Source: Cydia pomonella (lineage: Eukaryota > Arthropoda > Insecta > Lepidoptera > Tortricidae). Taken from it: 64,000 nucleotides of DNA. Positions 35,801 through 47,800 of this stretch are shown in pieces (position 1 is the first letter of the stretch; each line of letters begins with the position of its first letter). The notes under the pieces were generated by a model. It was not told where the DNA came from and ran no database searches. It saw only the letters and a list, made by a program, of their open reading frames with translations. The DNA lies in contig NC_084726.1 of NCBI RefSeq assembly GCF_033807575.1, positions 744,001 through 808,000 of the forward strand, read 5' to 3'. Both the position numbers and the translations under genes were made by a program.

Positions 35801-38800
35801 TCAGGTCCGTAAAGACCACCTAAGCCGACTTGTCTTTTAACTTGAAATTCGTTGAGTTGTTGCGCCATTTCTTCTTTAGCCTTCTGTCGCGCTTTTCGGA
35901 AGACGTTGCGGAGTATTTCTTCTTTATCGTAATCTGTAAAGAAATATAAATAACAAATACACATATGAACTGTCTATTACTTACAAACGGACAGACCCAG
36001 AGTGGAGGCTTAGTATTAGTAAAATAGGGTCGGCAACGGCACGATTTAAACAAAATAAATAAATAAAGAATTAACATCAATTAATGACCTTAAACTTTTT
36101 TAGGGATTTTAGTTCAGGGGTATTTTTTTTTTGCTTTAGATTATTATGAAACGTAAAATTATATCTTGAAGATATTGTAGATTTCATCACCCTCGTAAAA
36201 TTGTATGCGACTTGTGGGCGACGCACCTTTTTAGAAGATGTTTACTTTTTATACTTTTTTATATTTTTGAATTCTATTGTTTTATTGTTAGTTTATGTTC
36301 TTTTTTACATTCTGTTTGTGCATTCTTCTTCTTGTGTTCAATGAATAAACTACTATCAATGAACCAGCGCATTTTACCATTAATATTTTGGTCCATCTAG
36401 GATTTAATAGTGATAGTATACTTAGTGAAACACAAGATGGTGGTTACACGATCAGTGAAAGCTTTGGGTAAGGAGAATGGTAACGAAGGTAAGACCATTG
36501 CGGAGAGTGAGGCTGGGCCGTCGACCGTGCCCTCAATCCCTCTTGTCGACTCGACAACCGCACCACTGGCGCCTTCACAATCCCGCCCTGTAAGTACATC
36601 ATCACGTTCTTCCTCCACGGTGGTGGCCAAAAGGTTAGCGGCTGAGGCGCAGCACGCGCGTCGCCTCGCCGAGCTAGAGGCGCAACAAATACGCCGCCGC
36701 CGTGAGCGTGAGGCCGCCGAACGTGAAGCTGCTGAACGTCAAGCTGCCGAGCTGGACGCACGCCGGCTGGCCGATCTAGAACGGGTGACCGCCGACCTAG
36801 AGCTAAAAGCGGAAATCGCCGCCATCGAGGCAGACGCGAGTCGTCATAGCTCTAGGAGCAGCCAAAACATCGACCAATGGTTCCGTAAGTCAGAAGCTGC
36901 CTTTCATCACGAAAAAACATTAATTAATGATGATTTTTTCAGGAATATAGAAGCTAAAGCCCCTCGCGCGCATGTCTCATCCCCTGCGCGGACAGCGACT
37001 GTACGCCGCGACTGTGGTGTCGCAATGTCAGCGACCCCTCCCGAGCGCTCCGAATATGGTGCCGCGATGACAGCGGCCCCTCCCGGGCATCCTGAATATG
37101 GTGCCGCAATGACAGCGGCCCCTTTCGAGCGCCACGAGAGCGGAGAAGTTCCACAGTTGGTTAAAAGTCTGGGTGTTTTAGTTGAAAGTGTTAATAAAGG
37201 CATTGGCCACGCAATAAATCGTGTTCCTTTACCCCGTTTCGATGGCAAATCGTATTTAGATTGGCTCAGTTTGAAAAAAGCCTTTGAAAACACACAAGGT
37301 TCCTACACAGCTGCGAATAATCTGTCAAGATTGAATACGGCGCTGACGGGTGCGGCGCGCGAGGCAGTCGCCGCGCTGCTGGTGTCTGCGCGCGACCCCG
37401 GCGTCGTGCTGCGTGCGCTTGACGCGCGCTTTGGTCGCCCCGAGATCGTGGTGGCACACGAAGTAGCTGCGGTGCGCGCATTGCCGCGCGTGAGCGCTGA
37501 AGGTAAGGATTTAGCCGTGTTTGCCAGTCGAGTTCGCAACTGTGTCGAAATAATACGTTTATTGGGTCATACGGAATATCTGGCCTCGCCTGAACTATTT
37601 CAGGCTTTAATTACTAAAATATCTCCACTGTTGCGAGCTAAATGGCTAGACTACGCCGTTCGTTATGAGGCTGCCGGTCTGTCAAAGCTAGAAAATCTAG
37701 CAGATTTTCTCGCTAACGAAGTCGACCTGCAGTCTCGCTTTGGCGTAATCTCTGAGCCGACTACTGCGTCACAAGTGGTAGATAGTAGGCGGGCCAGGGA
37801 TAATGTGCATGTCGCAGCTGAAAATCAATCTGTAAATTCAAATTCAACATCGCGAAATAGCGCTAAATTGAATTCATCGGCGACTGCACCTAAAATTAAA
37901 TCATGCGTCGTATGTCTACAACCGCATGATTTAATTAAATGTGACAAATTTGCGTCAATGTCAATCGATGACAGATGGAATTTAATTAAAAAGAAAAGAG
38001 TCTGTCACCGATGCCTTAAAGTAGGTTGGCATAGGTTTAATTTCTGTAAGGCGAAAAAAAGTTTGTGACGTTGACGGATGTACGTTCCGTCACCACGCCT
38101 TATTGCACAACCCAAATTACGAGCGATCAGCAGCCGCGCACGTTGAAGTAGATGACGATGAGCCGGTAGCGGGAACTTCTGGCACTGCACCGCGAGCCCT
38201 GGCCGCCCATGCCGCAGCACCTACTGTCACGAGCGACTCTGCTTTGTACGATGTCGATTCAAAGGAGATCCTGACCCATACATCGACATCGGTTGCTGCG
38301 GGATCTTCAGCTCAGACGTTGCCTGCTCGCCCATTATTGAAGATCGTAGCTGTAACCGTGTCCGGCCCGTTAGGTTCCGTGAATACGTACGCCATGTTAG
38401 ACGATGGGGCCACAGGTTCGTTTATTGAGCAAGATATCGCCGCGCAAATAGGTGCCTGTGGACCCCAGAGGCGCATGAGGCTAGACTGTGTCGGCGGGTT
38501 AGGAAAAGATACGTCTGTGCAGTATGTCGATTTCCAAATTAAAGGCCGTCGTGGTAAAGATACGCACGTGATTAGCAAAGCGCGGGCGATGAAGGGTTTA
38601 GGTCTCGCTACTCAAACTCCCGATAGGTCGAGCGTACTTAAATTTTCTCACCTTTCAGATATCGCGGACGAGTTTTGTTACGGCGACGTACAGCCGACGA
38701 TTATAATCGGTCTCGACAATTGGCACCTCACTATTCCTAGGGCTGTACGCGAGGGTACTAGGGCAGAACCGGTCGCGATTAATACCGCGTTAGGTTGGGT

Positions 38801-41800
38801 TCTATTCGCTTTTGGTTGCAGTAAAACCGCTCCCGCCGAAACTGTCAACCACGCAATAGTTAGCGAGCCCGCGGTCGCGGATATCAGTGATCGTGCAGTT
38901 TTAGAGCAGTTAATTCGCGAGCAATATAGTTTAGACTCAATTGGCATTTCAAAACGCGAAGCGCGCAGCGCTGATGATGATCGCGCTATCAAAATTCTTG
39001 ACCGTACTGCGCGTCGCCTGCCTAACGGACATTTTGAGGTCGGTTTACTTTGGAAGTCGGACAATTTAACAGTGCCCGATAGTCGCAAGCTTGCCTTATC
39101 TAGGTTTTTTAGCCTTGAGAAAAAGATGGCCCGTGATTTTCAGTATGCAGAGCGTTACCGTGAAAACATACACGACATGTTTCGGAAAGGTTATGCTGAA
39201 TTGTGCACGGAAGAGCCTAGCGCCAATTCGCCAGTTTGGGTTTTACCACATTTCGGCGTAACCAATCCAAACAAACCAAATAAATTAAGAGTTGTACACG
39301 ATGCTGCTGCTAAAAGTCACGGTGTTTCTCTAAATTCATTTTTGTTAACCGGTCCAGATTTGTTGCAGCCCCTGCTCGGAATCTTATTTCGGTTTAGGGA
39401 GGGAAAAATTGCCCTGACTGGTGATATTCGCGAGATGTTTCCTCAAGTGAAGATCCGAGCAGAGGATCGCGACGCTCAGAGGTTTTTGTGGCGCGACTCG
39501 CCCAAAGACCTTATCATGACATACCGTATGTCTTCTATGATTTTCGGTGCCGCTTCCAGCCCTTTCACTGCCATTTATATAAAGAACAAAAACGCAGTGG
39601 AATGGCAGGAGCGCTTTCCAGACGCGGCTCGAGCCATCATGGTTGATCATTATATGGATGACTGTATAGTGAGCTTAAATTCTGTTGATGAGGCCGCAAA
39701 ACTAGCTGCTGAGATCACCAACATCCATAAACATGCTGGCTTCGAAATGCGTGGTTGGATGTCAAACAATCCCTCTGCGCTGCGTCTGCTGCCAAAAGAG
39801 AGCTTGGGTGAAGTCCCTGTAGTTAGCAATGAAGTAGATGTTGATCTTGGTAGACTCACTGCGCCTGTCCGAACACTCGGACTTATTTGGCAACCCGTTT
39901 CCGATACGATTGGTTTTAATATTGGAATAAAGGGAGAACATACGTTGCCAAATAAACTCACTAAGCGTGAAGTTTTGGCTCATGTGATGCGGGTTTTCGA
40001 CCCACTCGGTATCCTGGCGCCAGTAGTAATTACGGGTCGCATCATGTTTCAAAATGCGTGGCGTAAGGGTATCGATTGGGACGAGGAGTTGTCGCAAAGT
40101 GACAGTGCGGCATGGAGACTCTGGTTTGAGGATTTATTTGCAATTTCAGGTTTACAGATCCCACGCTGCTACTGCCTTAGCGAATTAAAGATTGATAAGT
40201 GCGAGCTTCATTTGTTTTGTGACGCAAGTGAGTCAGCTTTCGCTGCGGTTGCATATTGGCGGTTCGTTTTAGAAAATGGTGATGTGAAGCTGGCGCTTAT
40301 ATGTAGCAAAGTTCGAGTAGCTCCTTTGAAACAAATTTCCATAAATCGCTTAGAGCTCCAAGGAGCGTTGATCGCAGCCCGTCTCGCTTCTACGATTTGC
40401 GAAGCACACCGATTGAAGCCAGTAAATCGCGTATTCTGGTGTGATTCCATGACTGTTTTGGGTTGGCTTCGAAGCGAGGCGCGCTTGTTTAAGCCATTTG
40501 TTTCACACAGAGTAGCAGAGATTATGGAGATAACTGAAGTAAAAGAATGGCGATGGGTGCCAAGTCAACTGAATGTTGCGGATGATGCTACCCGCATCAA
40601 GCGAGTGACGTTATCCCCAGAATCACGTTGGATATCGGGTCCTGAATTTTTGCTGTCTTCAAAGTGGCCCAGTGAGCCTAGTTCACCTGAATATCCAGGT
40701 ATGGAAGAAGAGAGCAAACAGGCAGCGCGTCCCGATTTAGTTCATCTCATTAGTGACGTTAAAAGGCACGAGCCAATCTCATCCGATCCTAAGCGGTTTA
40801 GTTCTTGGGTGAGGCTGGTACGCGCAACAGCCATAGCTCATAAGTATTTGACATTACTTAGAATTTATTGCCTAACTAGAAGGGGTCTATGTGTAGACAA
40901 TTTAGTCCGCTTGGAGGGGGGCTTGTGTAGTTTTGTGTTTCAGCCGTTCAACCAGTGGCAACAGTTCACCGCCCCGCGCTCTATGCGCGACTCTGCCGCG
41001 GGCCTGTCCGCCACAGATCTGCATCTAGCCGAGCTCCATATTCTACGCCAGTCCCAGCTAACCACATTTCCTGACGAGATGGCCAGTCTAGATAGCCATC
41101 CAGCCCAGCTTCTGCCACGTACCAGCCGCTTATCAAAGCTATCGGTGACAATAAGAGACGACGGACTTATGCGTTTGTCTGGCCGTATAGGGGCTGCGTC
41201 GCATGTTCGGGACGAAATGAAAAACCCCATTGTGCTTGATGGGAAAGATCCCGCTGTGCGCCTGCTTGTCGAGCACTACCATCGCAAGGCTGCCCACGGC
41301 AACACAGAGACTGTTGTGAATGAACTGCGACAACATTATCACCTTTTGCCACTAAGAAGTACCGTCCGCAACATTACCTACAACTGCTTATTTTGCCGAA
41401 TACGCCGGGCCAAACAGTTTCAACCCGTGACGGGAGACTTACCAGAAGCTCGCCTTGGTCACCACAAACGGCCGTTTACATTCACAGGGCTAGATTACTT
41501 CGGTCCAGTACAAGTTTCCGTTGGCCGAAGACGCGAAAAGAGATACGTCGCCCTCTACACCTGCCTGGTAGTACGTGCAGTCCATTTGGAAATTGTAGAC
41601 AGTCTATCAACCGACTCTGCGATTATGAGCCTCCGCCGATTCATCGCTCGAAGAGGAACCCCATCAGAGCTGTGGTCAGATAATGGAACTGCATTCGTGG
41701 GTGCTAGCCGAGAGCTTCGACGCTTATACGACGACGCTACATCCCAGTTCGCTGCTGCACAAAGGATCAACTGGCGATTCATCCCTCCGGCGGCGCCGTT

Positions 41801-44800
41801 TATGGGTGGCTCTTGGGAGAGGCTCGTGAAGAGTGTGAAGACTGCACTCAAAGTTACTCTCACAGAACGAGCTCCAACTGACGAGGTGCTACGTACACTT
41901 TTGGCTGAGGCGGAAGCCTTGGTGAATTCCCGGCCGCTTACTCACGTTTCTGTGGACCCTCAGAGTGAAGAGTCACTGACGCCTATGCATTTCCTGCTGG
42001 GTTCTTCTTCGGGACGTCCAATACCAGTGACATCGTCAGAAACGGACCTTCTGTCACGAACTAGCTGGCGTAAGGCCGTGAGATTGTCAGAGCATTTTTG
42101 GCGCCGCTGGTTGAAAGAGTACCTACCAACACTAATACCCAGACGTGGTCGAGGTGAGGTTCCCCAGATTGCAGTCGGTGACTTGGTGCTCATTGCGGAC
42201 GGCAATACTTCTAGAGGTTCCTGGCCCCGTGGACGCATCACAGCTGTTTTCCCTGGCCCTGATGGTATCACACGAGTTGCGGACGTGCACACCCTGGGAG
42301 GCATTTTGCGGCGGCCCCTGCGGAAGCTGGTGAAGCTGCCCCTTTAATAAAAAAGGGGGGAAATGTGGGCGACGCACCTTTTTAGAAGATGTTTACTTTT
42401 TATACTTTTTTATATTTTTGAATTCTATTGTTTTATTGTTAGTTTATGTTCTTTTTTACATTCTGTTTGTGCATTCTTCTTCTTGTGTTCAATGAATAAA
42501 CTACTATCAATGAACCAGCGCATTTTACCATTAATACGACTGGTAGCAACGTAGAATAAATCTATATGAAATTACCTTGGAATTATTAAGGAAACCTCAA
42601 AAACTACTACCATGAGAGGTCACAAGTTTATATTCCAGTTTCATCTACCCCGAAAACCTCAAAAACGACTACCATGACTTACCATCATGTAAAGCATCTT
42701 CGACTTCTTTAATCACCTGTGGGTCTAAAATAGGCGGTCGCAGCAAGAGGGCATGTGCTAGAAAAAATCTGTCTGTCTGTCTTTTGTACAGTTCGCCTTT
42801 TGTACAGTGTTTTCTTATGTGCAATAAAAATTAAATAAATGGAAGGTGAATAAGTAACAGACCATCATGTAAGGCGTCTTCGACTTCTTTGACCGCCTGC
42901 GGGTCTAGCGTGGGAGGCCGCAGCACGGCGGCGGGCGCCAGGAAGGTGGACTGGATCTCGTAGGCCCAGCGCCGCAGCGTGGCCGGCGGCGCGCCCTGCG
43001 CCGCGCGGTACCCGTCCGTGATCAGCAGCAGCAGCGTGGCGCACGCGCACCTGGTACCAAGTACGGCTCACGTGAGAAATACACATGCCATCAGTTATCA
43101 GGTTTGTGGTGCAGTCAAAGTGCAAAGCCCGTATCGTGTGATAAAGCGCCAAAAATGTCTATACAGTATGGGGTTCTTCAAAAAAGGAGTGTACAGGTTT
43201 TTAAAGGTTCGGCAACGCGCATGTAATACCTCTGGTGTTGCAGGCGTCCATAGGCTACGGTGACTGCTTACTATCGGGCGGGCCGTGTGCTTGTTTGCCA
43301 CCGTCGTGGTATTAAAAAAATATCCAGGCAATAAAGTCGTGTAAACATATTTTTGACGCTTTTTCCGGGTCAATTTTTTCGATGTATTTCGCGCTGCGTA
43401 ATATAACGTTGGTAGTCTAGCGGCACGGTGCGCGACTTTTAATCCGAAGGTCAGAGGTTAGACTCCTCGCAATCGTACCGATTAGATTTTCTGAACTTGC
43501 GTAGGTACGAAATATTATTTATTTGATGTGTACCATTCGCATTTTAGAGAAAAAAACATGATGAGAAAACCGAGCCAATCCCATTGAGGCCTAGTTTTCC
43601 ATCTGGCTTGTAAGGTCATGGCAGTCGCGTTCGTAAAAACCAGTAACTGTGCAAATTCTTTGGATTAAGTTACCAAGGGAACCCCATACCCCGCGAGCGA
43701 GCTTTGCCAGAATTGCTAGGATTACGCAAAACAAATGATGACATGAAATTGTACTTCGCTTGGCTCGTTCGTTTTTAAAAAACAGTTGAGTACAAATTCG
43801 CTAGGAGCTATTGGAGCTATAAGTAAGTTGCCTTATTTTAGACAACTGCAACATTTGAAATAACACATGTGGAGGAATAACGATCATTAAAACGTTTTCC
43901 TACTCCTCTACTGTTATCTGTCATTTATGCATTCATTAACACGAATATAAGAACATACATAAAAGGTTTCAAGAAAACTCTATATTGTCTATGCCTCATA
44001 ACAGCTCTTGTGCTTTTAATCGCTATAACGTTACTGTCATTAATGGCTACCAACCTAACAAAATAAAAACGAATACAGTTTTAAACTAAGTGCATTTCTG
44101 CCAACTTACAAAATATTCATTTGGTTGCATAGTAAAAACAATCAATCCATAAGTCAGAAACACGCATGTGACACCCGTAATATAGCAACACCCATAGACT
44201 ACGAAGACCGCTTAGCGTTGCTTGTTAGTCTCCGTAGGCTACGGTGGACAAAATCGAGAAAAAACTGTCCAAAAATTTAATATAGCAAGTAGCAAGTACC
44301 AGGGCCTCATGAGTTACGAGGAGGTGTCGCCGACCGGCCGGCCGCGGCCCGGGGCGGGCCGGCCGCGTAACAAAGTATGCTCGCGCGTCTTGGCTATATA
44401 CTTTTGCTTTGTTTGCCTAAATTAAGATTTATTTTTGTTGACTCGTAGGAAAAGTATTGTATGCAACGTTGTATAAGTAGGTTAAAAAATGCTCGTGGCG
44501 TATTCCTTTACAATGTTCGGCTCCGGCTCACATTGTAACTCACGCCACTCGCCTTTTTTGACCCTTCTTATACAACTGTTGCATAAAATACTTTAAAACG
44601 CTAACAGAAAAAAACAATAACGTTAAAAGAAAACGAATGAAATTTACGTAATAGAAGAAATAGTTGGTAATAAACATTTGAACGTTGTGTATTTTACCTC
44701 CTCTCTCCTAAAAGCCAGTTGAGTAGTACCGCCGTCCGCGCCTTGGAATCCAACACCGTGCGAAGATTCGAGAACAGGCCGGGGTTCGATGTTTCCTGCA

Positions 44801-47800
44801 AATAAGTATACGTACCGTAGTTATAAGTGTTCTAACTTAATGGTAATAATAGAATCGTTTTTTTTAAGTGAAAACTTCGTTAGCTGCGCTGTACACTTTT
44901 TGTGATGGGGAGAAAATGTTAAACTCGCGACAGGTCACGTGACCGACAGATTCGACAGATTGAAAATTCGTAAGACGGACACGTGACCTGATCGAAAAAC
45001 TGTTACAATGTCATTGAAGCCAGTAGTTAAATTTTGAATTTAATATAAATTGTCATGTTTGTGTATGTTAGCAGTGATAATTAAAGTAATTCGTGAAAAC
45101 ATATTTCCTAACCATTCCAAAATATCAAAAATGCACAACGTTAATAATCAAGTTTTCACTTCTGTCGGCACTCCCGGAATGCAACTCGTTGTTTTTTTTT
45201 TTCAATACTAAGGACTATGGGCAACTTTGTATTGAGCCTGATCCAAAAACCAACAAAAATGAGAGTAGGTCATTAGATAGGCATTTCGATGTACTTAATT
45301 TCGTTGTATGGTCCCCAAGCGGAATTCCATTGCAGAACTGAGATATTTGTATTTTAGTCAAAATTTCATCAGCCTTATTACCTAGGCAATAGAGTCCATG
45401 TAGGGAAATTAATTGCTGCAGGGTAGATGTTCGCGCACTGATGCGTGCGGCAAAACATTCGCCGCGCTCGCTGAGCGATAGACCCTACTGCCTAGGTAAT
45501 AAGGATGATGAAATTTTGACTAAAACACAAATATCTCAGTTCTGCAATGAAATTCCGTTTGGTGTCCATAGAACGAAATGAAGAACATATAAATACTTGT
45601 CTGATGGTATTTTATACTACGTCGGTGGCAAACAAGCATACGGCCTGCCTGATGGTAAGCAGTATCCGTAGCCTATGTACGCCTGCAACTCCAGAGGAGT
45701 TACATGCGCGTTGCCAACCCTAACCCCCTCCCACCCTCGTAATTACAAAATTTTCCACGTGTTGGTTTTTGGACCATTTGGACGCATAGTCCTTTACACG
45801 TTAGGAATGGCAATGCGCAACAACTTTTCTCAAATAGAGAATTAACATTAGTTTTATCGTTTGTTTACATAAAAAGTATATATATAAGTTTGTTTACATA
45901 ACGCTTAGGTAATATGCTCCCGAATAAAAATACGCGATATAGTTAATACTTACACAGGCGGGCGAGTCATCCTCTTCCATAGAAATGATGGCCCTCTGAG
46001 GATCCGCGCACGGCTGCGTGTTGTGCGCGTAGGGCGGCGGCGGAGTCCCTGGAGGGGGCGTGCCGCGCGCCCAGCCCGCTGGGGACGGAACGTTGGATTG
46101 TAATGGATATTACAGGTCAGTACATCGTTGCATAATAGATATAAACGTATTGTGCGCGCAGGGCGGTGGCGGCGTGCGGCGCGCCCAGCCCGCTGCACAC
46201 GAAACGCCGTTGTATTGTAATGAATATTATAGCTCACTAAATAATTGCATAATGAATTTAAACAAATATTAAAAATGGCGTTATAGATTGATTTCTGAAG
46301 ATTTTATTCAAAAACGAACATAAACAGTTTATGGCCCTACCCTGTGGCCTGAATAACCCAATCAACTTTATGCAAAGATTCATTAATAATGCCTAATTAG
46401 AGCATTAATATTTATTAAAAATAAGGTAATCATTTCATCGCAATCTCAGTTGATGGTAAGTTACCCAAGTGACGAGGAAAAAGCTTATTTGAAGAGATAT
46501 TACCTATTTTATAAATTAACAAAGTTTTCAAGAATCACTACGAAAGCTCTTCCCAGTAACATTTATTTGGAGAATTGAAAGTAAAATATCAAATATCAAA
46601 TCAAATATCAAACATTTATTCAGCAAATAGGCCACAGGGGCACTTTTACATGTCCATTTTTACAAACAATAAATTAAAAAAAAAAACAATTACAAATATC
46701 GAATCTATGAAATAATAAATACTTTATTAGAGATGTATATTGTCTCTAAATGTCTAATTTCACAAAAAAAAAACTATGATAAAAAAATAAAACCATAAAA
46801 TACTAAAATTCTTTAGAGATGTATAAGTCTCTAAGTGTCAGAGATAAAATATAAAAATATATATTAAATTATCCTTAGAGATGTAGAGAGAATGAATTTA
46901 CTTACACCTAGGCAGCCCATGGTCTAAATGCTCGGGCGACGATTGGCTCCGCACATGCAGAATCGGCAATCCCGTTCTATCGTCCGTCTGCAACGTAACA
47001 CATCGTCACAAACATTATATTCATTATACATACAATGACGGCAGTCAACATAATAAATATTTACACTTTTGCACCTCACAAAGAAGTAATAAGGTCACGA
47101 ATGTAAATATATATTTAAATATAAATAACACTAGACCCTACTCATAGTGTTGTGTTCCTGCCGGTGAGTAAGGTAACGCACTTACAACTCCTCTCTGGAA
47201 TTGCAGGCGTACATAGGCTGCGGAGACTGCTTACTTTAACGTCGACTGTACAAATGATGTCAACCCACTACCCATTATATCATACGAAAATATGTGACGT
47301 TCTCAAGCAAGAGGTACCAACCACATTGTCACTAACCATAAGGACGAGATTTGCTCGTATCTTTTATGATAGAGGAGGTAAACTAGCAGACGGATCACCT
47401 GATGGTAAGCGATTACCGCCGCCCATGGACACCCGCAACACCAGAGGGGTTGTAAGTGCGTTGCGGACCTTTAAGATGGGAATACGCTCTTTTCTTACGA
47501 CGATCTTTATACGAATAACCTGTTAGAGCGTCCTTATGGCAAGCGACAATGTGGTACCTTTTGTTTGAGAACGACGCATATAAAGATAATATCGATAAAA
47601 CAAAAACAACGGTCCCTATTATGGTACCTATTGCTCTTCAGTTATATTGGGTAGTGAATTGAGATTGATATCTTTTTATTATTTTACACAAGCCGTATTG
47701 ATATCTCAGAGCACTAAGACCTAAAGTAATAATTATATATTTTTTTGAGTTATCAATATAACCTAGACGCCTAAATATACCTATAAATTATAAACCAATG

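Larger units (their letters stand above)
36213..42536 (+). mobile_element. BEL/Pao LTR retrotransposon 1 (6,324 bp)
   Basis: The element has two LTRs of 173 bp that I find identical, TGTGGG...TTAATA, and a 5-bp target duplication cgact (36208..36212 and 42537..42541). A primer binding site candidate tggtccatctaggattt starts at 36389, three bases after the left LTR. The polypurine tract aaaaaaggggggaaa (42349..42363) directly precedes the right LTR. Inside are a gag frame and a pol frame separated by a one-base frame break. Identical LTRs mean a very recent insertion. It sits in the G-H intron of the host gene, in the opposite orientation. Confidence 0.95.

Noticed and set aside
36212..42554. 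Two identical 62/63-codon frames at 36212 and 42363
   Set aside because: They lie inside the two LTRs of BEL/Pao element 1.
43405..43485. tRNA-Lys gene
   Set aside because: The anticodon stem and acceptor stem pair poorly; more likely a tRNA relic or SINE head.
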